DNA of 64,000 nucleotides from Actinomycetota bacterium (GTDB lineage Bacteria > Actinomycetota > Acidimicrobiia > Acidimicrobiales > Poriferisodalaceae), in assembly GCA_014238065.1 (NCBI GenBank), contig JABABU010000036.1:1-64000 (forward strand), given 5' to 3'. The position numbers and the translations under genes are program-made. The notes beneath the pieces are model-generated. The model was not told where the DNA came from, did no database searches, and saw only the letters and a list, made by a program, of their open reading frames with translations. This document shows, piece by piece, positions 36,524 through 44,703 of the stretch (its first letter is position 1; the number at the start of each line of letters is the position of its first letter).

Positions 36524-37609
36524 GTGTGTGACCTTCCAGGGCACGCTTGTGCAGGTCCGACGCGCCAGCCATGGAGCCGGCGCCGATTTCTCACGACGCT
36601 CGGCGTCGGGGCGGCTGCGGTCGCAGGAAGAGGTCTCGTCGCTGCTCCTGCCACCGGCGCCACCCAGATGAGCGTAGAGCCGTTCGATGCAGCCTTGTTC
36701 GCCCAGATCGAGCAGCGACTCAGGCCCGACATCACCTCGAGGGGCATCTGGGCACCCGACCTCTCGCCAAAGGGACCGATCGACGTCGAAGCTCCCGAGG
36801 ACGTCCGGTTCCTGCTGTGTCATCACACCGCCCAGCCCAACGGCTATTCAAAAGCATCGATTCAGCGCTACCTCACCGACATATACACGTTCCACACGTC
36901 TCCATCGAAGGGTTGGCCCGACATCGCCTACAACTTCCTGGTCGACCGTTTCGGCGGCATCTGGGAAGGACGAACCGGCTCCATCGAGGCACCGGTGATC
37001 GGCTCGGCAACAGGAGGAAACCAAGGTTTCGCATTGCTCTGTTGTTGGCTCGGCAACCATCACGAGGAACCACCGACCGCCGAAGCACGCGCCTCCATGG
37101 AGGAGCTCCTGGCCTGGCTGTCGCACAAATACTCAATCGACACCTCGCCGGGGGCAACCACCAGCTTCGTGTCACGTGGCTCACAACTCCACCGGGAGGG
37201 CACCGAAGTCGAAACGTCGACGATTGCCGGCCACAGAGACATGTCATCGACGGTTTGTCCCGGTGACTTTGCGTACGCGGCTGTCGTGGAAGAGTTCCCA
37301 GAGTCCGTCACATCGCTTCGAAATTCGGCCGTAACTGCAACGGCGCCGACAACCACCGTCGCCCCGACTACCACCGTCGCCCCGACAACCACCGTCGCCC
37401 CGACAACGACAACGACAACGACAACAACCACTCCTCCGACCTCGATCGACGATGTTGCAGCAGCCCAGCCGAACGGGGACAACAAGGGCCTCGAGGTCGA
37501 CTGGCCGGTTGCAGGGGCCATTGCCGCCGGAGCAGCTTCTGTCGGGGTGGCCATGTGGCACCAGCAGAAAGCCACCGACAGTTCAGATCCACCTCGACCT
37601 ACCGTGTGA
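36524..37609 (+). CDS. Tat-exported N-acetylmuramoyl-L-alanine amidase / PGRP-like
   Basis: 361 residues from a GTG. SRRRFLTTLGVGAAAVAG (18-35) is a twin-arginine signal. The catalytic domain contains VRFLLCHHTAQPNG, PSKGWPDIAYNFLVDRFGGIWEGR and STIAGHRDMSSTVCPGD, the amidase_2/PGRP zinc motifs (two His and a Cys). A Thr-Ala-Pro tandem linker (TTTVAP units) near 268-300 joins it to a C-terminal hydrophobic segment (VAGAIAAGAASVGVAMW) that may anchor it to the membrane. It should cleave the amide between MurNAc and stem peptide in wall remodelling. Confidence 0.9.
   Translation: MCDLPGHACAGPTRQPWSRRRFLTTLGVGAAAVAGRGLVAAPATGATQMSVEPFDAALFAQIEQRLRPDITSRGIWAPDLSPKGPIDVEAPEDVRFLLCHHTAQPNGYSKASIQRYLTDIYTFHTSPSKGWPDIAYNFLVDRFGGIWEGRTGSIEAPVIGSATGGNQGFALLCCWLGNHHEEPPTAEARASMEELLAWLSHKYSIDTSPGATTSFVSRGSQLHREGTEVETSTIAGHRDMSSTVCPGDFAYAAVVEEFPESVTSLRNSAVTATAPTTTVAPTTTVAPTTTVAPTTTTTTTTTTPPTSIDDVAAAQPNGDNKGLEVDWPVAGAIAAGAASVGVAMWHQQKATDSSDPPRPTV
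37330..37441 (+). repeat. Thr-Ala-Pro tandem linker repeat
   Basis: Short in-frame tandem repeats encode APTTTV units followed by poly-Thr within the amidase gene; the DNA is built from repeated gccccgactaccaccgtc-type words. Confidence 0.7.
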
Positions 37610-37621
37610 GAACGTCTGGTC

Positions 37622-37966
37622 ATGCCGAGGACACCCGATGAACAGACCGACTACTGGGCGGTGATTTTCACCGCACAACGTGGCGATGGCGACGACGACG
37701 CGTACGAAGCCACCGCTGAGCGAATGGTCGAGTTGGGTTCCCGGATGCAGGGATTCCTTGGTATCGAGTCCACCCGGAACGTCGAAGGCCTCGGAATCAC
37801 TGTGTCGTACTGGCGGACCGAAGACGACCTACTGGCGTGGAAGCGGGTCAGCGAGCACGTAGCAGCCCAGGTCAAAGGTCGGTCTGATTGGTACTCGAGA
37901 TACACGACTCGAGTAGCCAGGGTCACGCGCGAATACTCCTTCCGCGCTACCGAGCCGCTCGAGTAG
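37622..37966 (+). CDS. Antibiotic-biosynthesis-monooxygenase (ABM) domain protein
   Basis: 114 residues. YWAVIFTAQRGDGDDDAY, MVELGSRMQGFLGIESTR and GITVSYWRTEDDLLAWKRVSEH match the small ABM/dimeric alpha-beta barrel family often annotated as heme-degrading or quinone monooxygenase-like. The fold functions as a dimer; a heme or quinol ligand cannot be inferred. It follows the amidase by 12 nt. Confidence 0.75.
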   Translation: MPRTPDEQTDYWAVIFTAQRGDGDDDAYEATAERMVELGSRMQGFLGIESTRNVEGLGITVSYWRTEDDLLAWKRVSEHVAAQVKGRSDWYSRYTTRVARVTREYSFRATEPLE

Positions 37967-38021
37967 ACAGAGGCGCCGGCGACGACCGGATCGAAGACCC
38001 TTCGACCTCGTGAAGTGATGG

Positions 38022-38054
38022 GGTGCCGGCCGGACCCACATTCCGGCCGGCACC
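38022..38054 (+). terminator. Perfect 12-bp GC-rich hairpin between convergent genes
   Basis: GGTGCCGGCCGG and CCGGCCGGCACC pair perfectly around a 9-nt loop. It lies 56 nt after the ABM gene on plus and 6 nt after the stop of the small minus frame at 38060. It is palindromic enough to act both ways, but there is no T tract. Confidence 0.6.
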
Positions 38055-38059
38055 ACCGA

Positions 38060-38197
38060 TCAGTCGCCCACACCCGATCTGTCGAGAAGTGTCTGCGCTC
38101 GCTGCTGCACAAATACGTATCTTCGCTGGGCAAACCCCGCAACCACCAAGAGTAGTGCGTAGTCGCTCTCTGTGTCCACCGAGTGTCCCTTCGACAT
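38060..38197 (-). CDS. Possible small protein
   Basis: A 45-codon frame from an ATG (MSKGHSVDTESDY) ends 6 nt before the 12-bp hairpin, which is where a terminator would be expected. The sequence DYALLLVVAGFAQRRYVFVQQ is amphipathic. The frame is open further upstream into the aminotransferase start. No ribosome site was seen, and it may be a gene remnant. Confidence 0.35.
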   Translation of the reverse strand: MSKGHSVDTESDYALLLVVAGFAQRRYVFVQQRAQTLLDRSGVGD

Positions 38198-38243
38198 CGC
38201 GTAAAGGTCTGCGAAATCACCCGCAGTGAGCGCTGCGAGCGCA

Positions 38244-38249
38244 TAACGT
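38244..38249 (+). promoter_or_regulatory. Candidate -10 hexamer TAACGT (aminotransferase gene)
   Basis: TANNNT match 7 nt before the ATG at 38257. Confidence 0.45.
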
Positions 38250-38256
38250 CGGGCAG

Positions 38257-39468
38257 ATGGCCGACACCGCTCCGTACGAGACCCTTCTCTCCCATCGGGC
38301 TCGCACCGCAACATCGTCTGTCATTCGCGACCTTCTCCGCCATGCGAACCGTCCTGAGGTGATCTCCTTGGCGGGCGGGATCCCAGCTCCTGCGCTGTTC
38401 CCGCTGGAACGAATCGGCAGGGCAAGCGAAGTCGCTCTTCAAGAGGTCGGAGCGACTGCTGCCCAGTACGGCCTGACCGAAGGTGTGGAAGAACTTCGCG
38501 AGCTGTTCGCCGCTGATGCCAGCGTCGATCGCCCTGTGCACCCCGGTCAGATCCTTGTCACGACCGGTAGCCAGCAGGCCATCGATCTTGTCGGACGCGT
38601 ACTGGTTGACCCTGGTGACCAGATCGTCGTCGACGACCCTGCATACCTCGGTGCACTCCAGGCGCTTCGTGGCCATGGTCCCGACATCACCGGCATCAGC
38701 GTCGACGACAAGGGCCTCGACACCCACGAGCTCGAGACCAAGCTGCGCGCTGGACTCCGTCCGAAGCTCGCCTACACGAATCCGAACTTCCAGAACCCGA
38801 CGGGGGCGACAATGTCACGCCAGCGTCGCGAACATCTTGCACGTCTCGCGAACGAATTCGGCTTCGTCATCATCGAGGACGACCCGTACGACGCGCTGCG
38901 ATTCGCAGGCGAAGCTCAGCCGTCGATCGCCACCTTCACAGAACGCGTCATCAGAATCCGGACAGTGTCGAAGACGCTCGCTCCAGGTCTTCGAGTCGCA
39001 TGGATGATCAGCCCGCAGCCGATCCATGATGCTCTGGTGATCGCCAAACAGGCCGTCGACCTTCACACGTCGACCTATACGCAACACACGGCACTCAGAC
39101 TGCTCCGAGACCGCCAGTGGTACGCCGAGCACGAGAAAACCCTGAGTCCGTGGTACCTCGAGCGAAGGGATGCCCTGAGCGCCGGCCTCCATGAAGCCTT
39201 CGGCGACGACCTCGAGTTCAACACCCCTGAGGGGGGCATGTTCCTCTGGGCGCAGCTGAAGAACTCCATGGTCGACACCACGGCTCTTCTCGACGTTGCG
39301 CTCGAAAACGGTGTGGCGTTCGTGCCAGGAGCCGCATTTGCCGTCGAGCGCAAACTCCCGAACCATCTCCGACTCTCGTTCGCAACCGCGTCGCCTCCCG
39401 AACTGCACGAGGCAGCCCACCGACTCCAAGCCGCCGTCCGTAGGCTCGCAGCTGACATCCAGGACTGA
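38257..39468 (+). CDS. PLP-dependent aminotransferase (class I/II, LysN-like)
   Basis: 403 residues. LAGGIPAPALFPLERI and TTGSQQAIDLVGRVLVDPGD are the start of the PLP-binding fold; TNPNFQNPTGATMS and EDDPYDALRF are the substrate/PLP segments; TVSKTLAPGLRVAWM places the Schiff-base Lys at 239. It belongs to the MocR-type/2-aminoadipate (LysN) group that transfers amino groups to 2-oxoglutarate or related acids. The substrate is not determined. TAACGT lies 7 nt before the ATG. Confidence 0.88.
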   Translation: MADTAPYETLLSHRARTATSSVIRDLLRHANRPEVISLAGGIPAPALFPLERIGRASEVALQEVGATAAQYGLTEGVEELRELFAADASVDRPVHPGQILVTTGSQQAIDLVGRVLVDPGDQIVVDDPAYLGALQALRGHGPDITGISVDDKGLDTHELETKLRAGLRPKLAYTNPNFQNPTGATMSRQRREHLARLANEFGFVIIEDDPYDALRFAGEAQPSIATFTERVIRIRTVSKTLAPGLRVAWMISPQPIHDALVIAKQAVDLHTSTYTQHTALRLLRDRQWYAEHEKTLSPWYLERRDALSAGLHEAFGDDLEFNTPEGGMFLWAQLKNSMVDTTALLDVALENGVAFVPGAAFAVERKLPNHLRLSFATASPPELHEAAHRLQAAVRRLAADIQD

Positions 39469-39799
39469 CCAGTCGCGGTCCTACTGCGCGGATCTGTCAC
39501 AGCCCAGACTTCAGCTTGACCATTCCGCGCATACTGCCCCGACTCGACACGAGGATCTGGCGTGCGACCCTCGCCGAGCCCGCTGCGATCTTCGTAGCCG
39601 GACAGTTCACCCGCGACGGAACGCATCCCCACAACGATGACCACCAGGTCCTGGCCGACGTGTGGACGGCGAGGCTCAGATCGCTGCCAGAGTTCCACGT
39701 CTCAGACGCCAAGCAACAACATCGAACCGAACTAGCCTCAGATACGGCTTCCAAGCGCCGCCCCTTCCCGGGGCGACCGGCCGATCCAGTGAGGATTCC
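39469..39799. other. Gene-free stretch upstream of cystathionine beta-synthase
   Basis: 331 bases follow the aminotransferase stop. Frames in this interval are short or open into the adjoining genes out of frame; no fold or motif was recognised. No SAM or SAH riboswitch pattern was seen, although a sulfur-metabolism gene follows. Confidence 0.4.
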
Positions 39800-41176
39800 G
39801 TGGAGATCGCCGATTCCGTACTTGACCTCATCGGCAACACACCGATGGTCCGCTTGCCACAGATGACAAGCCACCTCGCGTGTGACCTCGTGTTGAAGCT
39901 CGAGCATCAGAACCCTGGGGGAAGTTCGAAGGATCGACCAGCAATCGCCATGATCGAGGCTGCCGAGCGCGAAGGTCTGCTCATGCCAGGCGGCACCATC
40001 GTCGAGCCGACATCGGGCAACACAGGCGTCGGTCTCGCCATCGTCGCCGCTCAGCGCGGCTACCGATGCGTTTTCGTGATGACCGACAAAGTCGCGACTG
40101 AAAAGGTGCAACTCTTGAGCGCCTACGGCGCCGAAGTCGTTGTCTGCCCCGTTGCTGTACCCCCGGAAGACCCCGAGTCGTACTACTCCACCGCCGAGCG
40201 ACTCATGAGTGAGATCCCGGGGTCCTTTCGACCGAACCAGTACCACAATCTCGTCAATCCCCAGGCCCACTTCGACACCACCGGGCCTGAGATCTGGCGC
40301 CAGACCGACGGAAAGGTCACTCACTTCGTTGCCGGTGCAGGCACGGGAGGAACACTTGGCGGCGTCGGGCAGTACCTGAAATCGATGAATCCCGACATCA
40401 AGATCATCGCTGCGGACCCAGAGGGATCCGTCTACTCAGGTGGCTCAGGGCGTCCTTACCTCGTCGAAGGCATCGGTGAGGACTTCTGGCCGGACACGTA
40501 CAACCCCGCTGTGGTGGACACCGTGATCTCGATCAGCGACCACGACAGTTTCGTCATGGCACGGCGGGTTGCGCACGAAGAGGGAATCCTTCTTGGCGGC
40601 TCGTGCGGCACAGCGATTGCGGCAGCACTCAAGACCGCAGAAGACCTGAGCCCTGACGACCTCGTCGTCGTCCTGACACCCGATTCCGGCAGGGGCTACC
40701 TGTCCAAAGTGTTCAACGACGAATGGATGGCCGAATTTGGCTTCATCAGCACGACCGATGGCGTGTCCCTCGGCGATGTGGTCGCCGAGAAGGACGACGA
40801 CGGCCCTGATCTCATCTACGTGAATCCGACGCAGACAGTTCGCGACGCCATCCTGCTGATGCGAAAACACGGTGTCAGTCAGCTCCCTGTCGCCAAGAAC
40901 GAACCACCGTTCGCAGCCGCCGAGATCATGGGCTCTGTGAACGAGCTGCGTCTCATGGAAGCGAGCTTTGAGGACGACGGCGTGCTCAGCCGTCCGGTCG
41001 AAGACGTCATGAACGCGGCCATGCCCACGATTGGGGTCGGCCAGCCGATCGAACTCGCTGTCGAGTTGCTCGATCACGCGACCGCACTTCTGGTACTCGA
41101 AGGCGGACGCCCGATGACGATCGTCTCCAGAACCGACGTTCTCAACTTTCTCTCCCCCGACGAGGTAAGCCCATGA
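39800..41176 (+). CDS. Cystathionine beta-synthase (PLP, with CBS-domain pair)
   Basis: The GTG at 39800 (VEIADSVLDLIGNTP) has GAGGA six nt upstream. 458 residues. IGNTPMVRLPQM and NPGGSSKDRPA (Schiff-base Lys44) with EPTSGNTGVGLAIVAAQRG are classical OAS/CBS motifs. The C-terminal third (about 335-455) is a CBS-domain pair (TVRDAILLMRKHGVSQLPV, MNAAMPTIGVGQPIELAVELL), as in actinobacterial CBS. It condenses serine and homocysteine to cystathionine. The overlap ATGA with the next gene makes an operon for transsulfuration. Confidence 0.9.
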   Translation: MEIADSVLDLIGNTPMVRLPQMTSHLACDLVLKLEHQNPGGSSKDRPAIAMIEAAEREGLLMPGGTIVEPTSGNTGVGLAIVAAQRGYRCVFVMTDKVATEKVQLLSAYGAEVVVCPVAVPPEDPESYYSTAERLMSEIPGSFRPNQYHNLVNPQAHFDTTGPEIWRQTDGKVTHFVAGAGTGGTLGGVGQYLKSMNPDIKIIAADPEGSVYSGGSGRPYLVEGIGEDFWPDTYNPAVVDTVISISDHDSFVMARRVAHEEGILLGGSCGTAIAAALKTAEDLSPDDLVVVLTPDSGRGYLSKVFNDEWMAEFGFISTTDGVSLGDVVAEKDDDGPDLIYVNPTQTVRDAILLMRKHGVSQLPVAKNEPPFAAAEIMGSVNELRLMEASFEDDGVLSRPVEDVMNAAMPTIGVGQPIELAVELLDHATALLVLEGGRPMTIVSRTDVLNFLSPDEVSP

Positions 41177-42324
41177 CCAACGAAACCGAATACGGGTTCG
41201 AGACGATCGCCCTTCATGCCGGGCAAAACCCAGAACAGGTCACCGGTGCGGTCATTCCGCCCATCTTCCAAACCTCCACCTACGCCCAACCGGCTGTCGG
41301 TGAACATCTCGGCTACGAGTACGCCAGAACTGGCAACCCAACCCGCACCGCCCTCGAGGAGTGCCTCGCCGCACTCGAAGGTGCAGACCATGGCATCTGC
41401 TTTGCGTCCGGGATGGCCGCGACGGACACCGTGCTACGACGCTTGGCTCCCGGCGACCACATCGTGCTCGGCGACGATGCATACGGCGGCACTTTCAGAC
41501 TCATCTCTGCGATCTACACAGGCGGAGGCGTGAAATGGTCTCCGGCAGATCTCACGAACCCAGCTGTCCTCGACGCCCATTGGAATCCCGCCACGACAGT
41601 CGTGTGGCTCGAGACGCCAACCAATCCGCTGCTCACCGTCTTCGACATCGAAGCCATCGCCGAGATCACCCATCGGCATGGAGCGAAACTCGTCGTCGAC
41701 AACACATTCGCAAGTCCGTATCTCCAACAGCCCCTCGCTCTCGGCGCCGATCTCGTCACCCACTCCACAACGAAATACATCGGCGGTCACAGCGATGTGG
41801 TCGGCGGCTTCGTTGCCACCAACGACGAAGAATGGGCCAACGATCTGCGATACCTCCAGAACGCCATCGGCGCGGTTCCTGGCCCCCAAGACTGTTTCTT
41901 GACGCTGCGAGGCGCCAAGACCCTGGCGGTCCGAATGGACAGACACTGCGAGAACGCGAGACGCATCGTCGAGCTTCTGTTGTCCCACCCAGCAGTCGGC
42001 GATGTCCTCTACCCCGGACTCGACGGTCACCCTGGCGCACAGATCGCAGCCCGACAGATGAAAGCCGCCGGCGGAATGGTGTCGTTCCGCGTCAAGGCGG
42101 GTATGGAAAAGGCCATGGAACTTGCGGCATCGACAAAGCTGTTCACACTCGCAGAATCGCTCGGGGGCGTCGAAAGCCTCATCGAACATCCGGGAGCGAT
42201 GACTCACCTGTCAGCCGCCGGATCACCGCTGGAGGTTCCTGACGATCTGGTGAGGCTCTCCGTCGGCATCGAGACCGCCGACGACCTGGTCGAAGACCTC
42301 CGGTCGGCTCTCGACCGCATCTGA
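41173..42324 (+). CDS. Cystathionine gamma-synthase/lyase (Cys/Met metabolism PLP enzyme)
   Basis: 383 residues from the ATG overlapping the CBS stop by 4 nt. ALHAGQNPEQVTGAVIPPIFQ and SGMAATDTVLRRLAPGDHI are start motifs; DNTFASPYLQQPLALGADL and HSTTKYIGGHSDVVGG place the Schiff-base Lys at 201. Members act either as gamma-synthase or gamma-lyase; with a CBS partner the reverse transsulfuration (cystathionine to cysteine) is most likely. Sequence alone cannot decide. Confidence 0.9.
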   Translation: MTNETEYGFETIALHAGQNPEQVTGAVIPPIFQTSTYAQPAVGEHLGYEYARTGNPTRTALEECLAALEGADHGICFASGMAATDTVLRRLAPGDHIVLGDDAYGGTFRLISAIYTGGGVKWSPADLTNPAVLDAHWNPATTVVWLETPTNPLLTVFDIEAIAEITHRHGAKLVVDNTFASPYLQQPLALGADLVTHSTTKYIGGHSDVVGGFVATNDEEWANDLRYLQNAIGAVPGPQDCFLTLRGAKTLAVRMDRHCENARRIVELLLSHPAVGDVLYPGLDGHPGAQIAARQMKAAGGMVSFRVKAGMEKAMELAASTKLFTLAESLGGVESLIEHPGAMTHLSAAGSPLEVPDDLVRLSVGIETADDLVEDLRSALDRI

Positions 42325-42357
42325 GTAAAGGCCCCTGACAAGTTGCGTTCCGCCTCC

Positions 42358-42571
42358 TCAGAGCACTCGTAAGTACATCTGCGACGGGCCGTCGTCCTGC
42401 AGTTCGGGTGTTTGACTCGACGCCGGGTTCCCCGTGACTCCGCGGAGGTCGTCGAGGGTGTCGGTCACCTCGGTGTGGTCGTACCCCTCTCGAGCGGGCC
42501 GCAGGAAACCTGAACAGGCGATTCTCGTCAGTCGGCACAAGAACATCGACCACGTGGGCTTTGGGAAGCAC
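42358..42571 (-). pseudogene. Possible frameshifted small gene
   Basis: In this minus-strand stretch a frame beginning GTG at 42571 (VLPKAHVVDVLVPTDENRLF, then RFPAAR) reads on, after an apparent one-base shift near 42500, as REGYDHTEVTDTLDDLRGVTG and ends LQDDGPSQMYLRVL at 42358. Each half has natural-looking composition, whereas the unshifted continuations are Arg/Pro-rich. It could be a decayed gene or a base-call error. No family was recognised. It lies divergent to the ArsC-like gene. Confidence 0.35.
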
Positions 42572-42608
42572 AGCCAGGCGCCTGACCCTCGGCTTCGCCG
42601 TGGCTGAC

Positions 42609-42614
42609 TAAAGT
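42609..42614 (+). promoter_or_regulatory. Candidate -10 hexamer TAAAGT (ArsC-like gene)
   Basis: TANNNT match 8 nt before the GTG at 42623; supports that GTG as the start of the TGA-containing ArsC-like frame. Confidence 0.45.
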
Positions 42615-42622
42615 CGTGGCCT

Positions 42623-42982
42623 GTGAGCAACGTCACGATCTACCACAACCCCCATTGAGGCTCTTCGAAGAACGCCTTGGCGGTCGCCGAGGATATGGGC
42701 GTCGACCACGACGTCGTGCTGTACATGAAGGAACCGCCCGACCGAGCCGCGCTCGAGCATCTGGTCTCCATCATCGAGGACCCTGTCGAAGATCTCGTCA
42801 GGAAGGACTCACAGTTCAAGAAACTCGGTCTCGTCGCCGACGACTATGTCGGCAACCCTGAAGCGGTCGTAGATCTGCTCGAGCACCGCAAAGCTCTTCT
42901 GCAGCGGCCGGTTGTGGTGAGAGGCAACGTCGCCATCATCGGTCGGCCAAAGAGCCGAATCGCGGAGCTCTTTGCCACGTGA
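42623..42982 (+). CDS. ArsC-family thiol/selenol reductase with in-frame TGA (Sec) at codon 12
   Basis: From GTG at 42623 the frame reads VSNVTIYHNPH, then TGA (42656-42658), then GSSKNALAVAEDMG and continues openly to a stop at 42980-42982, 119 residues. The wording TIYHNPxC of ArsC proteins is matched with the TGA exactly at the catalytic Cys12. Arg60 (LVRKDSQFKKLG), Arg95 (LLQRPVVVRG) and Arg108 (IIGRPKSRI) correspond to the catalytic Arg60, 94 and 107 of E. coli ArsC, so the rest of the active site is intact. ArsC enzymes reduce arsenate or related oxyanions, or serve as Spx/YffB-like thiol enzymes; the substrate here is unknown. Sec insertion by SelB is inferred from the TGA, the position and the hairpin. 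Without Sec, translation would end after 11 residues or begin at an internal TTG (42677) and lose the active site. The stop overlaps the GMC gene by GTGA. Confidence 0.75.
42656..42658 (+). other. Candidate selenocysteine codon (UGA, residue 12)
   Basis: TGA sits in frame at the position of the redox Cys of ArsC and is followed by 107 more codons of clear homology. Confidence 0.7.
42676..42691 (+). promoter_or_regulatory. Candidate bacterial SECIS hairpin
   Basis: CTTGGC (42676-42681) pairs with GCCGAG (42686-42691), one pair being G-U, around the loop GGTC (42682-42685). The same GGUC apical tetraloop sits in the E. coli fdhF SECIS. The loop begins 23 nt after the TGA, inside the spacing I recall for bacterial SECIS elements (roughly 16-37 nt). 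Short GC-rich hairpins are common in this DNA, so it is supporting rather than conclusive. Confidence 0.55.
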
Positions 42983-44667
42983 GGACCGACGCCGGGCGCG
43001 TTGATGTCTGCATCATCGGCAGCGGATTCGGAGGCTCGGTTGCGGCTCTCAGACTGGTCGAGAAGGGCTACTCGGTCATCGTGTGCGAGGCCGGTCGACG
43101 CTTCGACGCCACGTCACTTCCGAAGAGTTCGTGGGATCTGAAGAACTTCCTGTGGGCACCAGCCATCGGTCTCAGAGGCATTCAACGAATCAATCTGCTC
43201 CGTGACGTGCTCGTGCTGTCCGGGGCTGGTGTCGGCGGCGGGTCGCTCGTCTACGCCAACACGCTCTATGAGCCACTCGAGCAGTTCTTCGACGACCAGC
43301 AATGGGCTCACATCACCGACTGGCGCTCCGAACTCGAACCGCACTACGACACAGCTCGTCGAATGTTGGGTGCCACCCCTTCGCCGGCTGACTCTCCCGC
43401 AGACGACGTGATGCGTCGCGTCGCAGCCGACATGTCTGCCGCCGACACATTCCACCCCACGCCTGTGGCCGTGTTCTTCGGCGACGGCCCAGGGAGCCCA
43501 TCGCCCGACCCGTATTTCGGAGGGAAGGGCCCGGATCGAAGAGGCTGCCACCAGTGTGGAGAATGCATGACCGGGTGTCGACACGGAGCCAAGAACAGCC
43601 TCGACATGAACTATCTCCACCTTGCGGAGGACGCGGGGGCGACGATTCTTCCCGAGACCGAGGTCTTCGATCTCATACGCGAAGACGATCATTGGAGACT
43701 CTCCACCAAGCGACCAGGGCCCTTTCCACAGAAGTCGACTCTGCGCGCCACCGAGGTTGTTTTCGCGGCCGGCGCGCTCGGCACGCAGCGCCTGTTACAC
43801 CGTCTTCGAGACACCGGTCGACTGCCCGATCTCTCGCCGCGCCTCGGCGAACTCACGCGTACGAACAGCGAGGCCATCGTCGGAGCGACCGCAAAGCTCG
43901 ACCCCGAGACCGACTTCTCACATGGCGTTGCCATCACGTCTTCGTTCCACCCATCGCCCGACACCCACATCGAACCAGTCCGGTACGGCCACGGATCGAA
44001 CGCGATGGCGCTGCTCGCTACGGTACTCGTCGACGGAGGAGGCAGACTTCCGCGGCCGCTCAGGTTCCTCGGTCAGATAGCACGCCGCCCAACGATGTTC
44101 GTCAGATCGTTGTCGGTACGGCGGTGGTCGGAACGCAGCATCATCTTGCTAGTCATGCAGTCGCGCGACAACTCGCTGCGAACACTCACCAAGCGGCGGT
44201 GGCTTTCGCGTTCGAGAAGATTGTCGACCACCCGGGGCCACGGAGAGCCGAACCCGACATGGATCCCCGAGGCGAACGAGGCAGCCCGCATCACAGCGGG
44301 CCATATCGGCGGTGATCCCGCTGGCGCGTGGAACGAGGCCCTGCTGGACACCCCGGTCACCGCGCACATCATCGGTGGATGTGTCATCGGCGACGACCGA
44401 AGTCACGGCGTTGTCGACCCATATCATCGAGTTCACGGCTATCCGACCCTGCACGTGGTCGACGGAGCGGCGATCAGCGCCAACCTCGGCGTCAACCCCA
44501 GCCTCACCATCACCGCACAAGCCGAGCGCGCACTCTCGATGTGGCCGAACGCCGGGTGTGTGGATCGCAGACCACTCCAGGGCACTCCATACTCACCTGT
44601 CGCCCCGGAAGCTCCCGGGCGACCTCTTGTGCCCCGCGAAGCTCCTGCTGCATTGCGGTGGCCCTGA
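42979..44667 (+). CDS. GMC-type FAD oxidoreductase (cholesterol-oxidase-like)
   Basis: 562 residues; the GTG overlaps the preceding stop. DVCIIGSGFGGSVAALRL (9-26) is the FAD Rossmann loop, followed by GAGVGGGSLVYANTLYEP. The segment GCHQCGECMTGCRHGAKNSL contains four Cys in a ferredoxin-like spacing typical of a subset of GMC enzymes. The C-terminus carries HIIGGCVIGDD and GAAISANLGVNPSLTITAQAERA. It should oxidise an alcohol or sterol-like substrate using FAD. Its tight coupling with the selenoprotein-like ArsC gene is unusual. Confidence 0.85.
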   Translation: MRTDAGRVDVCIIGSGFGGSVAALRLVEKGYSVIVCEAGRRFDATSLPKSSWDLKNFLWAPAIGLRGIQRINLLRDVLVLSGAGVGGGSLVYANTLYEPLEQFFDDQQWAHITDWRSELEPHYDTARRMLGATPSPADSPADDVMRRVAADMSAADTFHPTPVAVFFGDGPGSPSPDPYFGGKGPDRRGCHQCGECMTGCRHGAKNSLDMNYLHLAEDAGATILPETEVFDLIREDDHWRLSTKRPGPFPQKSTLRATEVVFAAGALGTQRLLHRLRDTGRLPDLSPRLGELTRTNSEAIVGATAKLDPETDFSHGVAITSSFHPSPDTHIEPVRYGHGSNAMALLATVLVDGGGRLPRPLRFLGQIARRPTMFVRSLSVRRWSERSIILLVMQSRDNSLRTLTKRRWLSRSRRLSTTRGHGEPNPTWIPEANEAARITAGHIGGDPAGAWNEALLDTPVTAHIIGGCVIGDDRSHGVVDPYHRVHGYPTLHVVDGAAISANLGVNPSLTITAQAERALSMWPNAGCVDRRPLQGTPYSPVAPEAPGRPLVPREAPAALRWP

Positions 44668-44703
44668 CTCACGTCGACTGGTCCTGCGACCGATGGATGC
44701 AAG

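Noticed and set aside
42616..42861. Plus-strand frame over the start of the ArsC-like gene
   Set aside because: It is out of frame with the ArsC homology and is Arg-rich, a shadow frame.
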